Source: Phoronis australis (Eukaryota > Phoronida > Phoronidae). From it: 64,000 bases of DNA. The stretch is from NCBI GenBank assembly GCA_002633005.1, contig NMRA01000028.1, forward strand, positions 460,606 to 524,605, in the 5' to 3' direction. Shown piece after piece: positions 24,134 to 35,400 of the stretch. The translations under genes were made by a program, and so were the position numbers. The notes beneath the pieces were generated by a model, which did not search any database, was not told where the DNA came from, and was given only the letters and a program-made list of their open reading frames with translations. Position 1 is the first letter of the stretch. Every line of letters begins with the position of its first letter.

Positions 24134-24337
24134 ATCGTCGGTTTGTGAATAAAGCGACAGAAAAGCCTTTAATTCTGACGTCTCTGAAGTTTCTTCTGCT
24201 GGTTAGCATATACAAGTCTTGTTATTTACATTCCTAAAGATTTGAATACCTGGCGATATCTCTCTTAATCTACGGTTTTATTGAATTCAGCTATGAAGAT
24301 TTGAATAAACCGTTTCTATTTTGTTTTCTAGGTAACC

Positions 24338-27300
24338 ATGAAGAACGTTGTGTTTTTCCTCACTTTGTTGGTAGCAACTGCCATGTAAGTATCTATGTTG
24401 TAACTCGATTTTGTGCACCAAATTCGCCTTGGCGAGACTAGGTGTTGTAAGTATCATAGACTTCTTGATCAACCTTGAAGCTGGGGAATGTGTCTGAAGT
24501 TGATTGTAAATATGTATTCATGGCCACTGAGGAGTCATGTCTTGGACACCACGTATTGGTGCTGATGTCATCCACCCATTGCCAAAGAAAGCACGTGTCA
24601 TCCTTGATGCACCAGCTTCAAGAAATGCTACAGATTTTCAATCATTCTTCGTAATGTTGGACTATTATTCTCAGATCACTGGGAACTATGCAACACAATT
24701 GAGTCCGTTGCACAGGTTATTCCACAAATAGATTAAATGGTGTTTAGGTGATGTCGAGAATTGTTTGTTTGTAGAGGCGAAGTAGATAATTGGATCTGCA
24801 CCAGTGCTTGTTCACTTTGAGCCGTGTAAGGACATGGTTCTTGCATGCGATGCGTCACCTTATGGCTAAAGTGCGGCTTTGCCCACAAATGACCTGTAGG
24901 TCAAAAAAGACCCATAGATTTTGATTCAACACTTTCTCCTACAGAGCGCCACTACTCACTGTTCCCAACAACATAAGGAAACTCTTGCTATCTATTTTGG
25001 GTGCCAAGCATTTTAATCAATACATGTATGCCAGAATCTCTGTGATCTATACAGGTCATAAGAAGTTGTTTGGCCCTCCTGGGGAAAGCAAACATGTGGC
25101 TGAGATTACTTCCTCCCCAAGACGCGTTGGGCAATGACGCTGTCATCCTTCAATTATAAGTTAGCGTATCGTCCCGGCAAACATAATGCCGATTGTCTCA
25201 GTAGATTTAGTTGCCTGTAACAATTAATCAAGTTCACACACCTATGCCAGGTGTTACAATTCTCCTAGTCCAGCATCTGGCACGGTATGCCAGCAGTCGT
25301 ATATTAGACGTTGAAATGAAACCGACAGTGTATTGTCAGCAGTCATGTTTTTTGACTGGTTGGCCAGATAGGGTAGACAAAGAATACTAATCGTACTTTG
25401 TTCGCAGAAACGAATTGAGTACTCAGGACGGCATGTTACTTTGGGGTTCTCGTGAGGTAATTACCCAACCTGGTCGCAATAAGTTCCTCAGTGAGTTGCA
25501 CGACACTCACATTTGAACGTTACGCACGATGCCGTATGCTCGAGTATATGTTTGGTGTTCCATGTTGTATGCTGATCTACTTGTGTTCCCTGTCCAAAAG
25601 AGAGGAAAGCTCTAACAAGCTCTTTTGTAGCCTCAACGACCATGGACTCGCGTTCATGTTGATCTCCTAGGCCCTTTTTGGTTGCCACTTCCTGTTGCTC
25701 GTCGATGCCCATTTGAAATGGATTTAACTCCACGAAGTGAATTCGTCATCTTCTAAGACAACAATTTATTAGCTTCGTTGCTCTTTTTAGACTCATTTTT
25801 TCCCTGTGTTGCTTATTTTTGACGATGGCAATTCGTTCACCAGTGATGAAGTTAACGAGTTGTTCTCAGAACAACACTAAGCACGTAACGTAAGCTACGT
25901 ACTACCGTTACTCTAATGGTCCAGAGCATAACGTGCTGTGTCTACTGTCAGGGGAATGGCAGGTGCATTGAAAATGCAGTCTAGTGAATTGTATACTAAA
26001 TCAATTGTTTTTTGCTCCGTCATCGGAACGGAACACTCCGTTCTCAGTTGCGGGTAGAAGTCCAGCAGAATTGCTTATGAAGCGTCGATTACAAGAGCAT
26101 ATCTCTCGCATGTTCCCAGACCGGTGTCATATACCGTTTGGCTCCTTGATGGCAGAATAGTCAGAAGACACGTGGATCAGACGTATCTCTTGCATTTTCC
26201 CAGATCCCTGTTAAGCTCCTTGATGGCAGAATTGACAAACGACACGATTCGTTGCCGCTGCGAACAACCTCCCATGATTATTGATCTACCTCCGGCGATT
26301 ACATTACCATCTCCTGTGGTTGCAGACCCGGTTTCTGTGGTTCTATTAGCCACAAATGTTGATATCGAGTCTCCTGGCTCCGCTGTTTCCGGTTGTGTAG
26401 AGCGACGTCCTTGTTAATTCCTTTCGAACATGGTGGCTGGGTGCACTTTACGGGTTCTATTTGAGTATCTCACAATCTAGATGACTTAGATTTCTAAATA
26501 TAGTCTTGCTCCTATGGTTTAGTATTAGGAGCTTGTTAGTTTAGGGTAGACTTTGCTGCTTCAGTGTTTTCCGGTTACGCCTCAACTAAAGGGTAAAAAT
26601 GTTATAGCCTGATACTTCACTGAATATGTATTGCATGAGCACATAATTATACAAACGTCTCAATTTACCAAAGATCACCAATGAATGGAATACAGTTTGC
26701 CAGTTAAGTGTTTTATCATTAATCATATTTGTTTTCATTGTAGTGTCGTTGACGCTTTTACTGCTGGCGGAGGTGGTAATATCCCGGGAGCGAAAATTGC
26801 TCGGAGTGCAGAGGCCGACCTGGATTCACTGATCAGTACTCTAGAAGCAGACGATCTGAACGTTAAACATGAAAAGAGGTGAGTTGACTTTTGTAAGCGT
26901 ATGCGTTTTTATGACATAAAACACTTGTAACCTGTGGCAATGTTTGTGTAGGGTAACCCCATCACCATAAAAGGGAAGCTTTTTAGCTTCTGTTTCTCAA
27001 TAAGCCTAGTTCTTGCCTGTGATAATAAGTGCATCCTGTATTGTAAAAGGAACAATCTCTGGATATCCAGAAAGGCTCGTCAATCTCCATCTTCCATTCT
27101 GCCTTTTTGACAGGAATTATTGACATTCGCTTCTTTTAAAGAGAGTCATGAGAGGTGCAGACCAGTTGCCTTCTAGTACCATTCGCGCACCCAGGAGGAC
27201 TCGGGAGCCCCCTATTTGGCGAAGTGAGCCAAAAGGTCCGCCTCAGAGAAACAAAAACTCCAAAAGAAATAGAAAACTTAACAAAAGTCCACTGAAGAGG

Positions 27301-27588
27301 CAGGAACCACTAAAATTCGACGAATACACAATTCATAACTGTGAACCTATCCATTGAATCTTTTTTCTTAGTAAGGGTCCAAATTCTCAGAAATTCGAGC
27401 CCCCATTTTTAGGCTGACTGGTGTGACTTTGAACAAGGTTGCCTATACTTTTTGTCTTTTTTGTCACACTATTTGTGGTTGCTGTTATTTCTAAACCATT
27501 TTGTGCTGTGCTGGTTGTATATTGCGTTGAAAGTTACGCTATGGAACTTAAATATATATTTTTGGTTTTCAGGGAAACATCGAATTGA
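24338..27588 (+). CDS. P1: small secreted peptide precursor (three coding exons)
   Basis: Exons by eye: 24338-24384, 26744-26878, 27573-27588, all with GT-AG borders and phase 2 introns. The 65-residue product starts MKNVVFFLTLLVATAI; residues 1-20 form a signal peptide with a good cleavage site VDA|FTA. The predicted secreted part (21-65) has no cysteine, a Gly-rich start (FTAGGGGN), an acidic possibly helical middle and a Glu-Lys-Arg at 59-61 followed by only four residues (ETSN). I chose this start because it follows a TTTTCTAG acceptor by six bases and the signal peptide begins at once. A gypsy remnant fills intron 1. P2 differs at five residues. Function unknown: it could be a signalling, defence or venom-type peptide. 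A different frame of exon 3 stays open longer but does not fit the intron phase. Confidence 0.75.
24530..26420 (+). mobile_element. Decayed Ty3/gypsy pol fragment in P1 intron 1
   Basis: In order: thumb of reverse transcriptase (VILDAPASRNATDFQSF, MLDYYSQITGN), RNase H (LVHFEPCKDMVLACDASPYG; then LSPTERHYSLFP), integrase zinc-binding region (RRNELSTQDGMLLWGSREV), integrase core traces (PWTRVHVDLLGPF near 25640-25690) and the C-terminal SYTVWLLDGRIVRRHVDQT near 26130-26180. Several stops and frameshifts; no LTRs seen. Same orientation as P1. An equivalent remnant sits in P2 intron 1. Confidence 0.85.
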
Positions 27589-27631
27589 GAAAAGAGGCAA
27601 GCTGTTTGAAATTCCGTATTGTGTCTTCAGC

Positions 27632-27637
27632 AATAAA
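27632..27637 (+). terminator. P1 poly(A) signal
   Basis: AATAAA 44 bases after the predicted stop codon; matches AATAAA at 45695-45700 downstream of P2. Confidence 0.65.
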
Positions 27638-28192
27638 AGATGGATTATCTAGTTGTTAGCGAAATATTTTGCAGATAGGCATATCAATTTACTGTCATAT
27701 CACTGACTAATTCAGACTTGCATGATGGTGAACAATTTTGGGGGGAGAAAATAATTTTGCACCCTCCGTTCCAAAATATCACATTTCTTCCTAGCTGTAC
27801 AACTTCGCAACCTCCCCCATGTCGTCACCCCTCCCACCCGCCACACGGGTGCAGGCTTTGCTGTTTGGGAGACAAACCTTGTGTTTCAATAAAATTTCAC
27901 GTTAAAGGGTAATCTTTTCTTGCATTAGGCATTTCTGGCAAGAATTTCGTCTTTACGGAATATAACTCACTTTATTGGGGTGCCAAAACATGTATTGCCA
28001 AATGCACTCAAACCTTTCTTTTAGGAGGTACATTCTACACTACTTGTCCACTCCGTTAAAAGCAAAATTATCACATGGTCCAGTACCCGTTTAAATTGTT
28101 GATCACGTAACGGAGGGTTCAAATACTTTAGACCTGAGAGTAACTCGTAGGCTTACTGCGTGCAGTGAAATACACAGAGAACGAGCATATAT
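27638..28192. other. Shared 3' flank of P1, no gene
   Basis: Aligns with 45701-46139 and 46390-46944. No coding support. Confidence 0.5.
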
Positions 28193-28677
28193 CAGGTGTC
28201 CCAAAAATGGAGCCATTTTAACAAGTAGTCTCTCAGTATCAGCCGATTTTTTCAAATTTCTTACAGATGAACCTGAGGATATCATCAACAAATGTACAAA
28301 ATGTCAAAGAGATTTGTATCCATTTGTGCAAGTACTGTCAAATTAAAAACATCAGGTCAAAAAATAAAATATCAAAGGGAAGCTTGCTTATTTCAGTCTA
28401 TGCTTATGGTGGTCTACATCTTCCTCCACGAATACACGGAGCCATTTCGGCAACCAGAAATGCTTTTCCGTATTTTTTTCCATCGAGATTTCCTCCCATG
28501 ACACAATTATCGTGTCTTTTAACTCCTGCTCAGAAAATTTGCCTCTCATTCCCCGGTAAACTTTCTCCTTCCTAGAGTTCTATGTGACATAGTGCTTTGG
28601 ATTGCAGTCAAGGATAAGCGGAGACCATTCATCCTTTTTGATGAATTTTGGTGTAGCTTCCTCCAGGTGAGCGTGGG

Positions 28678-29145
28678 TCATCTTGCTGGTTTGTGAAGGA
28701 GCCAAATCTTCCTGAAACACGTAATTGTTTCCAGGACAAGGTCGCCTGTAATCCTTGAGAAGATTTTCATGCAATAACTGCATGCTCGTTTTTTCCCATC
28801 AACACTATGGTATAGGCGATTTTTAGCGATTTCTAACGTAAAGTCTTTTTCATCAGTGAAAATGATTGTTTTCACATCAGTGGCTGAACGGCGGTCATGG
28901 AAGTAGCGGCATCGAGTTTTCCTTTTCCTTCTAACATTTTGATCTCTCCGAGATACCCACAATCTTTTGACGGGTTTTAACTCCAGATATTTCACCATTT
29001 TCTGCACAGAAGACTTGCTCACTTGTAAATCCCTTGCGATTTCTCTTAGAGATTTGTGATTCCCCGGGTCATTGTCCTCCTGGGATTGAGTTAGTTCCTC
29101 AACACGATCGTCGTTTTCTTTCGAACACGCAGTCTTGGGTCTCAC
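28678..29145 (-). pseudogene. Mariner-type transposase fragment (U1)
   Basis: 155-codon open stretch covering the HTH linker and first catalytic Asp (FTDEKDFTL). It is internally deleted: the segment corresponding to about 47530-47640 of the U2 copy is missing, and the C-terminal catalytic part continues in another frame at 28580-28783. Inactive. Confidence 0.8.
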
Positions 29146-29335
29146 AATGCCCCTTTTACGCGCAACAGACCCTGTCTACTTACAGTACCACGACTCCGCC
29201 CTTTTTCTAGGAACTCCCTTACTATTCTTCTTGCACTCCACCTTTTCTCGTTGAAGCAGATTCCAATTGTAAATTGACCACTTTCACTAAAAGGCACCCA
29301 TACAAACCGGAATCTGACAATAAAAAATGACTTAA

Positions 29336-31011
29336 AGGAGAATGTCACCCGATTTAATTAGTCATTTTTACCGTCTTAATCAGTCTATATCCACATCGCT
29401 TCTTATACGGTCGACCTCACCTTGCCGAGAGGTGTCGCGTTAACCTGTGAGGAAGGTGAGAAGCGACGCAGTGACGTCAGTGGTTCGCCTGCAGAGTGAA
29501 TGCCGCTATATTGCGGTGCATCTGTTCGCGCTTGTCCGAACTATGAAGCTGTGAAGAAAGCGGTTATATCGTTTTTTCGACTTCTTCGAGAGCCCGAAAT
29601 GCTTAGGAAGTGACTCGCGATAGTGAAAAATGAAAGGTATGCTGTTAATAGCGAGTATGAGGACGTGAAACATCTCCGTGTCTGTGGCCGGCATTTCGTC
29701 GACAGTTATTTCTCTGACGAATTCCGGCTTACCAAAGAACTATCCATACGTTCCGTTGCCTGTGCATGTTCACGGCGCCTCTCTAGTATTGCTTGACCAG
29801 TGAGTGTATTCCGGTTCGAACTGATAGCCTGTGAAACCTAAGGATGCATCTGTGAAGTTTTCGTCGGATGAGCTCTTGACTAAGTAGGGATTGGCCCCGG
29901 CGAGTTGTAATGCAGACGTTTATTATTCTGCGTTCTGTTTCAAAATGAATTATTCTCAACCTAAAATGATCCTAACCAATGCAGCTTATATAAAACTGAA
30001 ACAAAGTCTGCCTCGTTAGATACAATTTGTAATACCTTGGAGTACTCGTGAGTGCAAATATTTGAGAAGCCAGCAATGAATAGGCTAAACCACTGCGTTA
30101 CCTGCTTTTGATGCCGGCAACAAAGGTAACTGACCGGGCACCGAGGCCGTGTGAGCGCATGCTAATTCAGTGTTTGCTGACAGAAAGCTGTTTTGAAACA
30201 ATCACTCGATTTTATATGCTATGGTTACATGTTAGGTAAATCTTTATTTAGAAACACAAATACATTATTAAATCATTTTACTGTACAACCTTTGCCCTGA
30301 CGGTCTGTGGAAGGGGAACCCGACTTCGCGGCCCCCGACAAGTGAGTAGATTTTCAGTTTTCGTCACGGGCTAATTCACATAAATAATTAATTACGTGCA
30401 CATTATTATAATCTTTTCGTGACTGGAGGTTTAGTTTCCAACTCAAGCTGGTTTATGTTCGTGCCTGTCCCGGCTGCCGCGATGGACCTGATCGGGTTCC
30501 GAGCCACTGGCCGGGAAAACAAGCGTTTTGTGTGTTTAGAACTCAAAACATCACAAGTATAAATAACACAGATCTAGGTTCTCCTGTCTGTATTTCACGG
30601 AAGAATACTTCGAATTTATCTTCGAACAGACCCCAAACTCCTGCTACGGACCTTGGTAAATTGGCCTGCCGAACTTTGTAGGCTACGGTGTGTCCAAATA
30701 CCAGTAAATCCGTAACAGCGAAATAAAACAATACGTTTTTATAAGAACTCGGTGTATTTTTAAGGGTTTTACATCGAAGTTTGATGATTTATTGGTGTTA
30801 AACGATGAATTCAAGCAATAAGCTGACACCACTAACCTGTGTTGTGAACTGCTGAACAGACCGCGTGTGAAACCAATTACGTCATTGGATAATTTCAACA
30901 CATTCGTCTACCGTCAGATGTCAGGTAACGCAACCGAACCTGCCGTTATCGAGTAGAACTACTCCATCTAAATTGATACAAAATAGGTTGCTTTTTGGGT
31001 GGGATTCTCCA
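29336..31011 (+). mobile_element. TTAA-flanked THAP-domain element (Kolobok-like), 1.68 kb
   Basis: Flanked by TTAA at 29332-29335 and 31012-31015. Ends are inverted: AGGAGAATGTCACC at the left, TGGAGAATCCCACC (complement) at the right. The corresponding empty site in U2 (about 48181) reads TTGA. Positions 29500-29725 encode a broken THAP zinc finger: SNYEAVKKAVISFFRL, then RK-stop-LAIVKNERYAVNS, then LRVCGRHFVDSYFSDEF. TTAA target duplication together with a THAP domain is characteristic of the Kolobok superfamily. Nested in the mariner element. Confidence 0.75.
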
Positions 31012-31375
31012 TTAAGACCCAGGCAGACATTTTTTGTCTGACAGATGCCAGCACAGCATGACACGATGAGAGTCACAGTGACATTGGATTTCTACCCTGC
31101 TGTTTTGAATTTCTAATTACTTATATTTTTTATATTTCTCTAAAATACTTTGTAGACTTGTTGATGAAACGCTGAAGATACATTGTGAAACGTTTTAACG
31201 AATTCGGTTGATCAATTGCTGAGAAATTACTCGTCAAAGAGTGGCTCACATTTTTAGGACACAGGATATAACCTTGCAATTAAGTAGACTGGGTAACTTC
31301 CGTGATAACTTCGTGAGTTCCGGAGAGGGAGGTAAAGGTTCGTTTTATTAAGGTCCAATCAGCAGAGATTTCACT

Positions 31376-31635
31376 TTAATTCAATGAGCCCTGAACCGCA
31401 GAAGCTTTAAAAAAATCTTCGGGAGTACTTCCACCTGGCAACTTTATTTTGACGTTTTCCAGCTCATTCATAGGTGCACTTTTCAAGTGTAAAAGTTCCC
31501 AATTTTGTTGAAATTTATAGTCCGTGTACAATAAGTCATCGTTTGATAAAAGTTTTGTTTCAGGCCTTCTAATAGAAGTACACTGAGGGTCACATTTAAC
31601 GTCGAATTTGACGATGAGGGCCAAAGAGGAGCCAA
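31376..31635 (-). pseudogene. Exon-like block of unknown origin (intact in U1, broken in U2)
   Basis: On the minus strand a pyrimidine-rich tract and TTCAG are followed by an 86-codon open stretch ending in TAA at 31376. It includes VKFDVKCDPQCTSIRRPET and KSAPMNELENVKIKLPGGS. The same acceptor and most of the sequence recur at 48830-48560, where an 11-base net deletion shifts the frame. I do not recognise the protein. No upstream exons or start were found, so it may be a captured terminal exon or a transposon fragment. Confidence 0.4.
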
Positions 31636-31862
31636 CTGAATAGAAAAAATGAACTTTGTCAAATTCTACCCCCTCGTCCGCCTACATTTTCCTCTCCTGG
31701 TCTCCTACGGCCTTTATCAGCATTGAGGTAAAACGTCATTTACAATAAACAGTAACGCTTTTTGAAAAAGGTGAGGGCAGTAAGACCCGAGAAAATCCGC
31801 AGGGAGCGCAAAGTCGTCTTATTAAATGTTCATTGATAAAGGTAACAGACCAAAAATTAAAT

Positions 31863-31951
31863 ACCGGACGATCGCCGCACAAATAAAGAATTTGATGTTC
31901 AATCAATGTTGGTTGAACATGGACTTATTTATTTGTGCGGCGATCGACCGG
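31863..31951. mobile_element. Hairpin MITE specific to U1
   Basis: Arms ACCGGACGATCGCCGCAC and the complement of ACCGGTCGATCGCCGCAC extend inward through AAATAAA, and a smaller inner palindrome ATGTTCAA/TTGAACAT sits at the loop. The U2 equivalent (about 49030) lacks it. Confidence 0.7.
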
Positions 31952-32392
31952 TTTTTTAATTTTATTGTGGCCAAAAACTGATTTAATCAAAAATTTAATA
32001 TTGATAACCATTTTCCCAGTTATTGGAGATTTAATTTGTACCCCAAAATTACTCATTTTGGTCAGTTGCAGTGTTCCAATGTTTCAACAGGTATACAAAG
32101 ATATAACGAATATTGCTTGTGAAGTTGATTTTCTGTAACCTTAGTGAAGTACTGGCACTTTGCATGTATTCATGGTGTTGTTCGTGGCAAAAACGCGTTC
32201 AGAGTTTTTTTTCTTAAATGTTGTTTCGGTAACAAATCGTGTTTTTAAGCATTGTTTGCGAAAAACGTACTCCAATAGAGATCTGTGTGCGCGTTGTATT
32301 TGATGAAACAACTGAAACTGGTTAAGTGCAAAAATGATTAATGCTAGTGCAGGTGAATAAAACACAACCCAATCTTTCAACGAGCTTTCAAC

Positions 32393-32398
32393 TTTATT
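32393..32398 (-). terminator. M2 poly(A) signal
   Basis: AATAAA on the minus strand, about 70 bases beyond the predicted stop codon; conserved near 49805 in U3. Confidence 0.65.
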
Positions 32399-32466
32399 GA
32401 AATCGGAATGCCTCCAAACAAATTGCACGCACGTCCTGCAATTTTCGTCACTTTGGTATCATTTCG

Positions 32467-35400
32467 TCATTGTCTGAAAAAAGATGAAAGTTTCCGGTAA
32501 GATCCAATATTTGACGTTCCTCCGTCCTACATTGTCCCATTGTCATATACAAACTTATAGATACGTGTTACGACGCAATATTCAGTATTTACTACATAAG
32601 CCGACAGTAGCGTCACCAGTCGATTAGAGCGACGTCTGTCGTGAAAATTAATATTCAGTTCATTTCCTCAAACGTTTCGACCACACTTAGAAAGTCAGCT
32701 AACCAGGCAAGCGAGACTTACGCTTCAGTCCACTCACCAACAACTAACATGAGCATTTTGTGACGCAGTGAATATTTGTTTTAGTGGAATCTACTTTTAT
32801 CGCCCAAGTGGGACACCAATTTTAATTACCAAGGGTGAGACCTATTGTAGGATTCGATGAAATCATCAAACTAGGGTTTAGCATCCTTTTAAAGTGAGGT
32901 GTTTAAAACTGACAAACATTAGCCAGACGTTAGTGATAACACAACATAAACAATTGTTATTAAAGTGGCATCATTCAAAGTAGTTCTCAGCCACTGAAAC
33001 TGTTCACCTGGTATTTTTACGGTTTGTTCGTGAAGATTTTTGGATTTCTGTTGATGTCAAATCATTTTTCTTTTAGTTTCAAATTTCAAAGATTCGGTCC
33101 GTCAACTGCTCGTCAATTCGCCTACTTTTCTGCCACACGGCAATACACGTCTCCGTATCATTGTGTGTCAAGATATAGGCGTAGCGCATTTCCGTTGTAC
33201 GGAAAATGTGGTCTTTTACCTTTGAGGTATACTGACAAAACATGGCGATTTGAAGCAGCAGCCAGTCCGACTTCTTTGAACACAGGCACGCATTACGGTA
33301 AAGTCGCGTGATTTTCGGACGGCCCGCCATTTTCGACCAAGAATAAATATTTCCGAAATGAGTTTTTCATGGTCCACGAAATTCGTACAAGGTCCAAAAA
33401 GTTTTTCAANACAATTCTTCCTCTGTACGTGAGACGATAATGAGTACACCCCAGTACGCAGCAAAAGCGTGGCATGTTGACTGACTTGTAAGCAAAAGCA
33501 AACGACGACCGAACTTATCACAACCGAGGTAGAACAATGACTGACTTGATTGCTCTCACAGTCAGACTATGTGAAAAGAAATTGGCGCGAAATTCTTGCC
33601 TCCCAAAACGTCACTTCCGGAGTGGACGACGAGTAATTAATTGAATTACGAAAAGCTGTAAATAATGAAAAATATGTCTGGGATAATCAACGAACCTTAT
33701 TTTTGCTAAAAATGACATGAAAAAAGGTTGCCTTCACCTTTAACAAATAAGCAAAAACAGAATGTCAAACGCAGGACTAGAAGTTGTACAAGATTTGTTG
33801 TTTAAAGCGCTGTTAACAAATCCAGTTTTTCCGTATTGCTGACCAGTGCTAACATACTCCAGTTTTCGTATACAACTTCACAACTACGACTTGTTAGCTT
33901 GATAAGTCGTACCATTAACTCACCTCTCCACACACTCCGATTGACTGCGCACAACAGTCGTGTACGACTAATCAATGTGTGTAGATAGGACTAAGATATT
34001 GTACGTTCAATTCTTCCATGGTATGTAGGTAAGTAAGTAAGTAGTCTGAATATATTACATGCTTTAGGCTGTTGGCAACACGATGCAATGACTTGGACTA
34101 TGAATGCTTCCATTAACTGTTGTGAAATAGAACCAAGTGTAAAAGAAATTTTGTGCCTTCGGTACCCATCTAGTTATCATGAGTTTCCTACGTGGCAATG
34201 CTTTTATGGGGTAACGTTCATTTATTCAATTTCTCGGCAATCAGTTGCTAACAAGATCAATCATTTTTAGTAGCTTACAGTACATGAAATTCTATTCGTG
34301 TAATGTTTTTCCACATTTGTGAAATGCAGCGTTTCCTTGAACGGAAATCCCGGTATATTATGCTTTTTAAGTTCATGCTCGGTGACCCTGGCACGGTACT
34401 TGAATGTCACTAGATAACAGTCTGTGTAGTGACGCATTGTTTTGCGCACATTAACCAATCAAAGCCTATCAGTATTCACCTAGATTTCGTCTTAGCAGAC
34501 GGTACAGAATCAATTACGTCAAACATAATTTAACATTAACTAGCTAATAAAACCAACCTCTTTTCCTGGTTCGTGTCTTCCACTGTTAGTTGTTTCTGGA
34601 ACTCTTCGGCATTGGACTCTGCACGCCGATCAATTCTTGCACCCATTACATTTGCAGTAAAACCCTCCACTACACTGTAAAACAAGTACCCAATATGGTC
34701 GAAAAATAGACGATGTTTTTAATTTTCGGATAAAAGTGTATGAAAATATATATCACGAAAGTACGCCAAGTTTTCCTGGTAAAGGTATCTGTCACGTTTT
34801 CCCTTCAATGGATGGGCGCAGGTTGTTGCTAAAAGCTTTCGGTGCTATGACAGGTTGAGGACAGGTTCGAGTTAATCACTTTATTGACTTCGACCGTACG
34901 TTCACAAGTCTACTCAAACAAAACGTCCAACGTAATGTCACTTCTATGCTATAGCCAGTGCTGGGAAGCATGGAATTGCGAGACACTTTCAGGTACTGTT
35001 CTCTCGTTGTTTCAATAACCTGCGGTCTCTATAGCTGGTTTTATGTTGACTAACGCTGTAACTCCTGACTCTCTTCACTGAAACTCAATTATAACTTCAG
35101 CTGAGTTGAGCTCACTTTCATCTCCAGCTGTATTTAGCTTACTCGCCTTCAGTTTTCTTGTAACTCTCCGCCACTAACCCGTGTTTGGGTATTCATAGTA
35201 TCATAAAATGTTTTGGAACTTTCCACCAATTTAAGTAGATTCTAGAACTTTCCGGAATATATCCAATCTTTCTACAAACATTCAATGTATACTAGGCTCT
35301 AGAATGTTACAGACTACACTAAGCACCAGCGTACTAGAATCATCTAGAATGTTCCCTACCATTCTGTTGTAAACAACTTAGACAAACACTGTTCTGACCT

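Larger units (their letters stand above)
28193..31264 (-). mobile_element. Mariner element, interrupted by a THAP/TTAA element
   Basis: Terminal inverted repeats CAGGTGTCCCAAAAATGGAG (28193) and, at the right end, the complement of CTGTGTCCTAAAAATGTGAG (ending 31264). Without the nested 1.68-kb insert the element is about 1.4 kb. The decayed minus-strand transposase has a paired-like HTH (KSLREIARDLQVSKSSVQKM), the first catalytic region IIFTDEKDFTLEIAKNR and, after frameshifts, YVFQEDLAPSQTSK and LDCNPKHYVT for the other catalytic acidic residues. Also present in U2, so it inserted before the duplication. Confidence 0.85.
17400..32339. repeat. Module U1 (M1 pseudogene + P1 gene)
   Basis: Aligns in order with U2: M1 3' end 17.8 kb/32.4 kb, M1 exon 1 19.9/36.8, microsatellite 20.6/37.5, P exon 1 24.3/42.6, P exon 3 27.6/45.6, mariner 28.2/46.9, minus-strand exon-like block 31.4/48.6. 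Identity is roughly 88-95 percent by eye, with many indels outside exons. Confidence 0.85.

Noticed and set aside
27573-27651. Longer frame in P exon 3 (GKHRIEKRGKLFEI...)
   Set aside because: It needs a phase 0 join, but exon 2 ends in phase 2 before the only GT donor; the M gene has the same phase, and the P1 and P2 versions diverge in length.
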